Source: Pseudomonadota bacterium (GTDB lineage: Bacteria > Desulfobacterota > Desulfobacteria > Desulfobacterales > JAHIVH01). Taken from it: DNA of 64,000 nt. The notes under the pieces were generated by a model, which saw only the letters and a list, made by a program, of their open reading frames with translations, had not been told where the DNA came from and made no database searches. How positions within the stretch are numbered: position 1 is the stretch's first letter; each line of letters opens with the position of its first letter. Shown one piece after another: positions 9,870-17,330 of this stretch. Both the position numbers and the translations under genes were made by a program. The stretch is from assembly GCA_018816735.1 (NCBI GenBank), contig JAHIVH010000107.1:66044-130043 (forward strand). Reading direction: 5' to 3'.

Positions 9870-9945
9870 GGGGTTGTAGCTCAGCTGGGAGAGCGCATGG
9901 CTGGCAGCCATGAGGTCAGGGGTTCGATCCCCCTCAGCTCCACCA
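9870..9945 (+). tRNA. tRNA-Ala (anticodon GGC)
   Basis: The 76-base cloverleaf has a 7-bp acceptor stem (GGGGTTG with CAGCTCC, one G-T near the end and one in the middle), a D-arm, and a 5-bp anticodon stem CATGG/CCATG. The loop CTGGCAG gives anticodon GGC. It also has a T-arm with GTTCGATCC, and CCA is encoded at 9943-9945. It reads alanine GCC/GCU codons. A degraded mobile element lies immediately downstream, consistent with tRNA 3' ends serving as integration sites. Confidence 0.97.
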
Positions 9946-10124
9946 ATCATTTCAGTGGGTTGGCCAAATCATGGCTGGCCTTTTTATTTTTGTGTGGGAC
10001 TCTGTGTGGGACTTTTTTAAAAAGCCATCTTTTTATACTTGGTTATTCCTTTTCCAGTATACCGGCAGTCGACAACCCATTCTTTGGGTGCGTTTTTGGG
10101 TAACACCAGACAAACAAGAATTGC

Positions 10125-10745
10125 ATATATTCCGTTACCAATGCCACGGCCACCGGATTGACACCCATTTACCCGAAGGTGTCTGTCACTGACACGGATA
10201 CCGGTCTCTCTTATCTGGTGACATCGACCGGTTCGGATATTTCATATGAGTTGACCGGCACAACATATCCTCTGGCATCGGGTCCGGATTTGTGGTGGAA
10301 CATCCACCGCACATACCGGTGTGACACCGGTGTAATCCTTAATACAAGTGACGCTCTCGATATCGCAAATGTGGTGTCCGGCTCTGCCAGCCAGTCCGGA
10401 AACCTGATTTCCTATGGCGAATACGACCCGCTCACAGGGATCGTTTCACCAAGAAGTGGGAGCCTGCCACAGATTCCGGGATGCGCCTCCTGCGAAATGG
10501 CCTGCAAGGTTCAGAAAAACGCCACCAATACCCAAGCAGGGCTGGAAGCCAACACCTGGGATTATCAAAATTCCATCGCGGATGTTCAGATCATCTATAA
10601 ATCCTGTGGGGCCAATTTATTGTGTCCGCTCGATACCGGAGAGACCCTTATTCAGGATTGTGCCTGCCTGGATGAATTCGCAAATGCCGTATCCCACATG
10701 CAGGTATTGGAAGACGCGGTGAATGACATGATCTGTGCACCGTGA
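10125..10745 (+). pseudogene. Cysteine-rich fragment, possibly of a conjugation or surface protein
   Basis: An open frame runs through a possible TTG start at 10158 and is already protein-like upstream (SVTNATATGLTPIYPKV), so the 5' end seems lost. The 195 residues from 10158 are rich in Thr/Ser, with a DTDTGLSYLVTSTGS start and two Cys clusters (CASCEMAC; SCGANLLC...CACLDEF). This suggests an exported disulfide-bonded protein. I cannot assign a family; the cysteine-rich plasmid-transfer TraN type is one possibility given the setting. No SD or signal peptide is visible, supporting a truncated remnant. Confidence 0.45.
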
Positions 10746-10813
10746 TTTTGAGAAAAATCATTAACAACAAGAATAGGGTTGCAAAAATACTGTCAATGAT
10801 TTAATCTGACCTT

Positions 10814-10836
10814 AATGGTGTCAAATTGTCACCATT
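10814..10836. promoter_or_regulatory. Palindromic operator upstream of TacA-like antitoxin
   Basis: AATGGTG (10814-10820) and CACCATT (10830-10836) form an almost perfect 23-bp palindrome about 40 bases before the antitoxin start. Ribbon-helix-helix antitoxins of this type autorepress through such sites. Confidence 0.6.
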
Positions 10837-10876
10837 TTAGATTGTAACTCAATGAACGGTTTATTAGGAGTATGAT

Positions 10877-11161
10877 ATGTTACCTGCAACCAAAAAAACA
10901 GAACGTATTACAGCAAGAGTCCCGGCTGAGATGAGGAATAGGCTTGTTGAAGCTGCTGCCATATCCGGTGCGACATTGAATCAATTTCTGGTCCAGGCCG
11001 CTGTCGAGAAAGCTCAGTCCGTTATCGAAAAAGAAAGAGTTGTCAGGCTTTCATATAAGGATGCTGAAACCTTTTTTAATGCAATTGAAAATTCGCCAGA
11101 GGCAAACGATAAATTAAAAGCCGCAATCAAAAAATACAAAAAATCCGAATTGTATGAATAA
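10877..11161 (+). CDS. DUF1778/TacA-like ribbon-helix-helix antitoxin
   Basis: The 94-residue protein has an N-terminal ribbon-helix-helix segment (TERITARVPAEMRNRLVEAA, then GATLNQFLVQAAVEKA) and a basic C-terminal tail ending in KKYKKSELYE, which in this family wraps around the toxin. It is preceded by AGGAG 6 bases before the ATG. It overlaps the acetyltransferase gene by 8 bases, the usual arrangement for TacA-TacT pairs. It is expected to neutralise the downstream GNAT toxin and to repress the operon through the palindrome at 10814-10836. Length is normal, so it looks intact although it sits in a decayed element. Confidence 0.9.
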   Translation: MLPATKKTERITARVPAEMRNRLVEAAAISGATLNQFLVQAAVEKAQSVIEKERVVRLSYKDAETFFNAIENSPEANDKLKAAIKKYKKSELYE

Positions 11162-11666
11162 ACTGAAAATCGAGGCTTTAGGCAAACAACATGACCGGAA
11201 AAAATTTAATTGCGGTGTGGAAGAATTAAACAATTACCTGCGGACAACCGCATCCCAACATGCAAAAAAAGGCATTTCAAGGACTTTTGTGTTTATTGAA
11301 ACTGACAATCCTTCAATTATTTTGGGATTTGTCACCCTTACCGCCTGTGAAATTGTGGCTGAGTCTCTTCCCCATCCCTATCACAAGAAGTTTCCTTCAA
11401 AAGTTACAGGAGCTAAAATCGGCCGACTTGCAGTCTCCCGTAAATTTCAAAAACAAGGACTGGGAAATCAGCTTATCGTTTTTGCCTTGCATCAAGCGAT
11501 TATTGTCCATCAAAGCCTGGGGTTGACAGGCGTGATGGTTGATGCCAAGGATGAGCAGGCAAAAAGATATTATCAACAATATGGTTTTATTTCTCTTCCA
11601 GAAAATAGTCTGGTCCTTTTCCTTCCTATGCAATCAATAATCAACGCTTTTCAAAATCATGCGTAG
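11154..11666 (+). CDS. TacT-like GNAT acetyltransferase toxin
   Basis: The 170-residue GNAT protein carries the acetyl-CoA binding signature in GRLAVSRKFQKQGLGNQL (about residues 86-103) and the C-terminal catalytic Tyr region YYQQYGFISLPE. Members of the TacT/AtaT group acetylate the amino group of charged tRNAs and block translation. Translational coupling to the DUF1778 antitoxin (8-base overlap) supports this role over a metabolic acetyltransferase. It appears full length with no frameshift, suggesting the pair is still maintained in an otherwise eroding element. Confidence 0.9.
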   Translation: MNKLKIEALGKQHDRKKFNCGVEELNNYLRTTASQHAKKGISRTFVFIETDNPSIILGFVTLTACEIVAESLPHPYHKKFPSKVTGAKIGRLAVSRKFQKQGLGNQLIVFALHQAIIVHQSLGLTGVMVDAKDEQAKRYYQQYGFISLPENSLVLFLPMQSIINAFQNHA

Positions 11667-11707
11667 GTTTGGCTTTCCTGTCAATTGAACGGCAAAAGGA
11701 GGAAACC

Positions 11708-11944
11708 ATGGATTTGAAAACCGTTATTCAGAAGAGTCTGTTGCAACCCAAGGAAGAACTGGGTGACCGGTCAACCTATGTGGGCGCTTCAGATATGACA
11801 TGCGAACGCAAAGGATGTCTTGAAAAACTGACTCCGAAAAAACGGGCCTTTAAAACACTTTTAAGGTTCAAACGGGGTGATCTGGTCGTAAATATCGTAA
11901 AGGAAGCATTGGTGAAAAGTGGCATCATCCATACACATTCATGA
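11708..11944 (+). pseudogene. N-terminal stub of a Cas4/RecB-like PD-(D/E)XK nuclease
   Basis: From ATG 11708, preceded by AGGAGG with 6-base spacing, 78 residues are encoded. The segment YVGASDMTCERKGCLEKLTP and LRFKRGDLVVNIVKEALVK matches the start of Cas4/RecB-like exonucleases found on plasmids and integrative elements. That fold normally continues for another 150-250 residues with the catalytic D...E-x-K. Here the frame stops after SGIIHTHS, before the catalytic core. I therefore call it a truncated remnant; the family identification rests on a short match. Confidence 0.55.
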
Positions 11945-12373
11945 TTATTTATTAACCATCCCATAAGGGAGACAATCTCCCTTCACGGGCACCAAGGTCA
12001 ACAACGATCATCTGGTGGTAATCAGAAGCTGAAAAATGAGTCTATTACCATCAGCCAAATCGTGGCCGAACTGGCGAATCTATACAAAATCAGTTTGACT
12101 CCCAAATCACAGAAATAACTGGAATCAAAAATAGCAAAGACCAGATCAAAGACAAAAAGCAAATCGCCGACCTGATCGGTTGCAGTGTCCAGTGGGTGAG
12201 AAGGGTGCTCAAAAGTGTGGAAATAGTCAACGGCATCTTTTTTGGAAGAGCAAGGATACCGATATGCTCGAAGAAAAAAAAGATGCCGATGCCCAGACTA
12301 TTTTAACAGAATTATCCGATGATACATAATTTTGCGAGAACGTATTTCTGTTCATTAGCCATAGACGATTTTT
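11945..12373. pseudogene. Degenerate coding remnants incl. frameshifted HTH fragment
   Basis: No intact gene is present. From about 12035, short frames read as protein in pieces, e.g. ESITISQIVAELANLYKISL. After a shift they continue with DSQITEITGIKNSKDQIKD and KKQIADLIGCSVQWVRRVL, which looks like a helix-turn-helix. The frame then slips in the T6 run near 12238-12243 and continues as FWKSKDTDMLEEKKDADAQ to a stop at 12329. This pattern of at least two frameshifts in one probable former gene supports a decayed DNA-binding protein of the mobile element. Confidence 0.5.
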
Positions 12374-14944
12374 TTATCTTCCTTTGGTCATTTTCAATCG
12401 TAGGTTGAGGGCCTCTAGTCGTTGAGGACTGGCTGCTTCCAAATCCCTCAGCAGTTTATAAGTCCTTTGCGGGTCTTGTCGGTAAAGCCGGGCGGCCATG
12501 ATCAACAAGGGTTGATAGGCGGCCTCAAAATCCGGACTGGTGCGAACGATTTCAAGCAGCGGACCGGCTACCTGGTTGACCATGCCTTGCAGATCAGGGG
12601 TAGGGGACGTGCGAGCGCCGGTTTGCAGATATTCGTTTCGGGCCGACCAATAGGCTTTCAGACGCATTTTTTCGGCATCTGAGGTGATCGGCGCCATGAT
12701 ATTCTCTGCCTGGGGACTGAATGCCTCTACAAGGGTCATTATACGGTCGGTTATATAGGAGGTATGGGAAGATGTATAGACATATTCAGGTGCCTGAAAT
12801 AGGACCCAGGGGTGATCGTCGGTATTCACCGGTCCTTGCCCGGCAAACTCGCGTAATTGGGATGCATCTGCAATATAACACCCCAGGAGTGTGTAAATGC
12901 TGGGGAGATCCACGGATCGGAGTTGTCCGGCCAAACCGGGATGCAGGGCTAACCTTTTATTAAAGACATCGGCGTTAACCTGAATGTCCTGCCTGCCGCC
13001 GATCAGTCCTATGATGGGCTGAGTCAGGCTATGATGAGCTATAAATGCCGTGCCTTGGGGGAAAACCTCTATAAAGGTTCGCGTAATAAGACGCAGTAAC
13101 TTCAGATCCATTTGATAGAGGGGAAGCCACTGGCAGAAGATACCGTTTTCGGAAAGACGCTGACGAACAGCATTGAAATGTTCTTTTGTATAGAGGAAAC
13201 CTGCTCCGTCCCGGGAAGGGTGAAACAGATCGGCAATGATCACATCATATCGCTGTGTTTGGGCCAGGACAAACCGGCGGGCGTCAGCAACAAAAACGTG
13301 CATATTTTCTGAACGATCTATTGCTGAAGGCAGAAAATAGGACATCAGGTGAACGACTTCAGGAATTAATTCCACGCCGTCCACTTTCAAGCCTTCATAT
13401 TGTCCGGCAGCGGCATAGGTGGTCCCCGTTCCCAAACCCAGAAACAGAACATTTTCAGGATCAGGGTGGAGCATCAAGGGAATATGCGCCTGGCGCTGGT
13501 CCGAATACCGTGAGGCTGTCCCTCCCATCTGGTAATGGTTGTTGACCTTGAGATGAAAGTCCTGCTTTCTGTCCTTCACCACAGTAACCGCGGCCATGAC
13601 ACCGTTACGATGTGTCACCACTTCTTCGCCAAGCGCCGGTCGGTTATCGTCTAAATGTCCTGAAAGAGTATAAATCAGCAAGGCAAATAGTGTGCAGCCC
13701 GCTACAGGCCAAATGGTTTTTCGGTGAACGGTGAAAAGGATCAACAGATAGCCTGCACATATAGTGAACATGACCCTGGCAGGCCCCAATGCAGGCATCA
13801 GAACGATGCCGAACAAAAAAGGAGCCAGTGCAGCGCCCAGGGTATTTACAGCCAGTGCCGCACCCAGTCCTTTGGGATGATGATTTTTTGCAGCCTGGCT
13901 CAAGTGACTGAACAGTGCACCCATAATAAACGTCGGTCCGATAAAAGCCGTTCCCGCCACCCCTATCTCGGCCAGACGGATATCCACCATTCGTCCTAAA
14001 AATTGATATATATCCTCGCTGAAGCTCAGTATCCACATGCCGGCCGTACAAGCCAGAGCCTGGGCCGTCAACAGACCGGAAAGCGTAGTTGAAAATTTTC
14101 GGTCCACTAAATTTGCCTGATAAAAGGCTGCACCGGCAGCGGTACCCAAAAGATAGACGGAAAGCAGAATCGCATAGCTGAAAACGGTGTTTTCCAGCAC
14201 TTGGCTGACGATGCGAACGGTCATCACCTCATAACCAATGCTTAAAAAACCTGTAAAAAATAGAACCGGCAGCAATCGATCAATTGAATGGTCGGCATGG
14301 ATTTTTTTCCTGGTTCCTTTACGAGGGGGTGCATCACCATCCCGGAAAACGAATACACCCATGGCGCAAAGGATATTTACAACCGATAGCAGGTATTGGG
14401 TATGACTGAATCCTACGGCCGGTACGAGCAAGAAAGTCGGAATCAAGGTCCCGGAAACAGCCCCCAGGGTGTTGGCCCCATACAAACCACCCACCACGTG
14501 GTCTTTCTGCCGTAGACGTACGGTTATACAATCCATGGCAGGCAACGTAGCTCCCATGGCCATGGTTGCCGGCAGCAATAAAATTAGAGGTAGAAGAAAG
14601 GTTATCGTACACTGTAAGGGGCCTGAAGGTTCCACACCCATCAGCATGGCGCCCAAGGGGGCAATTCGGGGAATCAAAAAAGACAATGCCACAGCCCAAA
14701 CAGCAATAATTATTTCCAGAGCTGCATACCAGCGTTCAGGGGTAGGACTGAGCCGCACGCGGTGGTCCAGAATCCAGGCACCAGCTGCTGTGCCCACGAA
14801 AAAGGCAGCCATGACGGCCAGCACAGAAAGAATTTCATGACCCAGTCCGGCAGACAGGGCGCGGATCCATACCATTTCATAGCCCAGACCGGCAAATCCT
14901 GACAAAAACATCAATGCATACGGAAGGACGTTTTTTGTAATCAT
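12374..14944 (-). CDS. Membrane-bound spermidine-synthase-like fused transporter/methyltransferase-fold protein
   Basis: The N-terminal 450 residues form about 12-14 membrane helices with MFS-like character (FLSGFAGLGYEMVWIRALSA; AFFVGTAAGAWI; FFTGFLSIGYEVMTVRI). A Rossmann-like aminopropyltransferase domain follows: VLFLGLGTGTTYAAAGQYEG, DGVELIPEVVHLM, ADARRFVLA, YDVIIADLFHPSRDG. The C-terminal 200 residues are helical. Such fused MFS/SpeE-like proteins are common but their substrate is unknown. The frame stays open to a TTG at 15010, which has AAGGA in front. However, a strong terminator-like hairpin lies between, and homologues of this type begin near the first membrane helix, so ATG 14944 is preferred. 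It is downstream of the PHP-domain gene on the same strand. Confidence 0.85.
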   Translation of the reverse strand: MITKNVLPYALMFLSGFAGLGYEMVWIRALSAGLGHEILSVLAVMAAFFVGTAAGAWILDHRVRLSPTPERWYAALEIIIAVWAVALSFLIPRIAPLGAMLMGVEPSGPLQCTITFLLPLILLLPATMAMGATLPAMDCITVRLRQKDHVVGGLYGANTLGAVSGTLIPTFLLVPAVGFSHTQYLLSVVNILCAMGVFVFRDGDAPPRKGTRKKIHADHSIDRLLPVLFFTGFLSIGYEVMTVRIVSQVLENTVFSYAILLSVYLLGTAAGAAFYQANLVDRKFSTTLSGLLTAQALACTAGMWILSFSEDIYQFLGRMVDIRLAEIGVAGTAFIGPTFIMGALFSHLSQAAKNHHPKGLGAALAVNTLGAALAPFLFGIVLMPALGPARVMFTICAGYLLILFTVHRKTIWPVAGCTLFALLIYTLSGHLDDNRPALGEEVVTHRNGVMAAVTVVKDRKQDFHLKVNNHYQMGGTASRYSDQRQAHIPLMLHPDPENVLFLGLGTGTTYAAAGQYEGLKVDGVELIPEVVHLMSYFLPSAIDRSENMHVFVADARRFVLAQTQRYDVIIADLFHPSRDGAGFLYTKEHFNAVRQRLSENGIFCQWLPLYQMDLKLLRLITRTFIEVFPQGTAFIAHHSLTQPIIGLIGGRQDIQVNADVFNKRLALHPGLAGQLRSVDLPSIYTLLGCYIADASQLREFAGQGPVNTDDHPWVLFQAPEYVYTSSHTSYITDRIMTLVEAFSPQAENIMAPITSDAEKMRLKAYWSARNEYLQTGARTSPTPDLQGMVNQVAGPLLEIVRTSPDFEAAYQPLLIMAARLYRQDPQRTYKLLRDLEAASPQRLEALNLRLKMTKGR

Positions 14945-14958
14945 GGGTTCATGAACAG

Positions 14959-14986
14959 AAAAAGGGGGGACATTTTTTATCCCCCC
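14959..14986 (-). terminator. Rho-independent terminator after PHP-domain gene
   Basis: On the minus strand GGGGGGA (14986-14980) pairs with TCCCCCC (14970-14964) around a 9-base A-rich loop and is followed by TTTTT. It lies between the stop of the PHP gene and the preferred start of the next gene, so it can end the first transcript or attenuate read-through. Confidence 0.8.
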
Positions 14987-15027
14987 ATTGGTATTAACTT
15001 GACCTGTCAATTGAAGTCCTTAATGCG

Positions 15028-16641
15028 TTAGTCCACATAGACAAAGATAGGGTTGGAGTAGAACCACAGATCGGCCCAGGCTTCATCTGCGCCGTCAAGA
15101 CCCAGATAGTCAGTAGCCTCAAAGTCGGACACAGGGTTTCCATGGGCATCTGTTTCATGCGGGGTGTTCACGGCCAGATTGGTGCCCCGAAGTCTAAAGT
15201 ACATGCTCGAATCCATATCCTTGATTCGGTATTTAATGACATTGTAACCGTCTCTATCCGTTTCCCAGTCTTCTGCCGTAAAGGTTTTCATGACTTTTGT
15301 GGTTTCATTGGTAGCCTTGGTGTAATCCGGGCTGTCGGGATCGATCTTGCCGGTGATGTTGCCGGCGATAAGATCAATATGGTCTACCACTGGGACGTCA
15401 TTGTTGTTATTTGCCTCTGGACTCTTGAACCTGATGGTGAGAACCAGCGGCTCGTTGCGATGACGTCTGTCTTTTATATGAAGATCATTACCCATGGCTG
15501 CAACACCAAAGGTACTGGCAGCATTGAAATCCAGATGGTTGACCAGGTCCCCATGTACAAAGTAGGCGTTTCCGGAACGCAGGCCATCGGCGATTTCGTT
15601 CAGCGAATATTCACCATCGCGGTCGCTGTCCTTGGCCTGAACGTAGGTTTTCTGGTATTCGCCAGGGTAAAAGTCATCCCCACCTGCTGTATAATGTTTA
15701 TGGTAATCTGAGCTGGCATAATTGAACCAATGTCGTCCCTCTCCCAATAAGGCGTCCCAAAGGCCGCCGACCTGAGCGGTAAATGAGCCTACACCGCCGT
15801 ATGCACCACCATATGCCTCACCAGGGTTACGTCCAAAACCACGTTTAGAGTTGACCTGATGACCGGGAGCACCTTCAAACCCAAAGCAGATGTCCGGCGC
15901 GGCATTGTTGAAATCACGGAAATGTTCGATCTGGTATGCTTCGGCCCGCTCAATGTGAGCCCAGATGATCCAGGCATTGTCGATGAGTCCGTTTTCATAT
16001 TGTTCCTGCATCCAGGCACATGCCGCAACAGAGTCTTCGTGGGTTGAATTGTGCTTGGACAGAACACCGAAGGGTGTCCATTCGCCGGTTCTTGAGGTGT
16101 CATCGTCGGATTTGTCGAACTGATACTCAAAGGCACTGACGGCAAGAGGTCCCATGGTATCAGAGACTATGCTTACACTGCAGTGCTCATGCGCCGGGAC
16201 GTTCCACTCCACACCTGAAAAAATTTGTTTTTCGGGAAAAAGCGAACGGGCCGATAGTATATCCGGGTAGACAAAGTCTCGCAGGGACTGCCAACGATAC
16301 ATGTAGCCGGAGTCCGGATTATCGCCTAAAATAGGGTTTTCAGGGTATTTGGTAGTGTCTTTCCATGAAACGCCTTCCCCATCTCTGTTTCTTTTCCCGC
16401 CATGTTCTGAGTTGGCCCACCAGTCCAAGCCGAATTCATTGTTTTTATCCATTACAAAACCAAAGGAAGTGGACCCATCCGTATATAATGTGTGTTGATG
16501 AAAATCCCCAGCCAGCCAATCTGTTGCGGGTTTACAAAAATGATTGGCCAACGCAGGTGATAATCCCGTCATACCGATGGAGGCAGATAGAACGGTTCCC
16601 ATTAACATTTTTTTTAGTTTTTTCTTATTGAATTGCTTCAT
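15028..16641 (-). CDS. Exported PHP-domain protein (metal-dependent phosphoesterase fold)
   Basis: The product of about 537 residues has a basic N-terminus and a signal peptide ending near ALA (about residue 35). It is followed directly by DWLAGDFHQHTLYTDGS, the H-x-H metal-binding motif I of PHP domains. Later WWANSEHGG, FSGVEWNVPAHEHCS and WIIWAHIERAE supply further His/Glu ligands, and NYASSDYHKHYTAGGDDFYP resembles the last PHP motif. It therefore probably binds a trinuclear metal centre and hydrolyses a phosphoester outside the cytoplasm; substrate unknown. Two ATGs are possible (16650 and 16641); GAGGA lies 8 bases before 16641. A perfect extended SD sequence lies farther upstream in its leader (16723-16736). 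Confidence 0.8.
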   Translation of the reverse strand: MKQFNKKKLKKMLMGTVLSASIGMTGLSPALANHFCKPATDWLAGDFHQHTLYTDGSTSFGFVMDKNNEFGLDWWANSEHGGKRNRDGEGVSWKDTTKYPENPILGDNPDSGYMYRWQSLRDFVYPDILSARSLFPEKQIFSGVEWNVPAHEHCSVSIVSDTMGPLAVSAFEYQFDKSDDDTSRTGEWTPFGVLSKHNSTHEDSVAACAWMQEQYENGLIDNAWIIWAHIERAEAYQIEHFRDFNNAAPDICFGFEGAPGHQVNSKRGFGRNPGEAYGGAYGGVGSFTAQVGGLWDALLGEGRHWFNYASSDYHKHYTAGGDDFYPGEYQKTYVQAKDSDRDGEYSLNEIADGLRSGNAYFVHGDLVNHLDFNAASTFGVAAMGNDLHIKDRRHRNEPLVLTIRFKSPEANNNNDVPVVDHIDLIAGNITGKIDPDSPDYTKATNETTKVMKTFTAEDWETDRDGYNVIKYRIKDMDSSMYFRLRGTNLAVNTPHETDAHGNPVSDFEATDYLGLDGADEAWADLWFYSNPIFVYVD

Positions 16642-16650
16642 TTTTTTCAT

Positions 16651-17043
16651 TCCTCACTCTAAAAGTTTTTTTTAGTTTTCATGGTATGTTGCAAAGTCTT
16701 AAACCAGCTTTTCAGATTCCAACATCACCTCCTTTTCCCTGCAGGTTTTTAAATGCTACGGTCAGAACGAAAAATCTGACCATGAATTTGATGCAGATGA
16801 TCAGGACTTTCTGTTTCCCTATGGGGAAGGGTCAGCGAAGTATCCAAAGAGTATGTTTGAGGTAAATAGGCGCAAAAAGACTAGGATTTGATTAAGGGGT
16901 TGTTAAAAAAATGTAAGTAATAAAGTTTTTTCCAGATGATCCATAACTCGCTGCCACGCTAATATAATACTCACTTATAGCTCACATCTCTCTAACATCA
17001 TTCAAATAAGACGGTTCACAAAATAGGAGGATGCTCTGATCAA
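16651..17043. other. Intergenic region between divergent genes
   Basis: 393 bases without a convincing gene. It contains the leader of the PHP gene with the extended SD at 16723-16736 (minus strand), and an AGGAGG at about 17030 serving the zinc-ribbon gene. No repeat array or terminator was recognised. Confidence 0.5.
16723..16736 (-). promoter_or_regulatory. Extended Shine-Dalgarno-like element with 8-codon mini-ORF in leader
   Basis: On the minus strand AAAAGGAGGTGATG is complementary over a dozen bases to the 16S rRNA 3' end. It lies about 75-80 bases before the PHP gene start. The ATG it contains opens MLESEKLV and then a stop. The same arrangement recurs at 57600-57612. Confidence 0.45.
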
Positions 17044-17328
17044 ATGATCGAAAATGTGTTTTGTCCTCGCTGTGATTCAGATGCCATTTATCGTTACGGA
17101 CACACAAAAAACGGCAAACAGCGTTATCTGTGTCTACTTTGCAGCCGACAATTTATAAAAGACCTTCCTTTGCAGAAATTCAAACAGCGTACCTTTTGCC
17201 CCCTATGCGGAGGCAACATGCATATATACAAACGGGAAAGGGTGCGAATCCGCTTTCGATGCGCCAGATACCCTCATTGCCATGGATATACAGCAAGAGA
17301 AGTGATAATCGATTGCGACGATGAATAA
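17044..17328 (+). CDS. Double zinc-ribbon protein (InsA/transposase-type finger)
   Basis: The 94-residue protein contains two zinc ribbons. The first, CPRCDSD...KNGKQRYLCLLCSRQF, is of the kind found at the N-terminus of IS1-type InsA and related transposases. The second, FCPLCGGNMHIYKRERVRI followed by CARYPHC, resembles topoisomerase-type or transposase accessory fingers. No catalytic DDE domain, second frame or terminal inverted repeat follows. It is therefore either a stand-alone DNA-binding protein or the remnant of an insertion sequence. AGGAGG lies 13 bases before the ATG. Its stop nearly abuts the stop of the convergent glycosidase-like gene. Confidence 0.7.
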   Translation: MIENVFCPRCDSDAIYRYGHTKNGKQRYLCLLCSRQFIKDLPLQKFKQRTFCPLCGGNMHIYKRERVRIRFRCARYPHCHGYTAREVIIDCDDE

Positions 17329-17330
17329 TA

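Larger units (their letters stand above)
9946..12330. mobile_element. Decayed integrated element downstream of tRNA-Ala
   Basis: This stretch contains only fragments and a toxin-antitoxin pair. It starts with a tandem GTGTGGGACT repeat (9992-10013) just after the tRNA. A cysteine-rich coding fragment, a TacAT-like pair, a nuclease stub and a frameshifted HTH fragment follow. No integrase gene survives and I found no second copy of the tRNA 3' end within the window, so the boundaries are approximate. The content (Cas4/RecB-like protein, possible conjugation fragment, toxin-antitoxin) suggests a former integrative conjugative element or plasmid. Confidence 0.55.

Noticed and set aside
9897..10103. 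68-codon plus-strand open frame
   Set aside because: It starts inside the tRNA-Ala anticodon region and reads the tRNA sequence; a common artefact, no SD.
17044..17328. Complete insertion sequence
   Set aside because: Only the zinc-ribbon part is present; no DDE catalytic domain, second frame or terminal inverted repeats were found.
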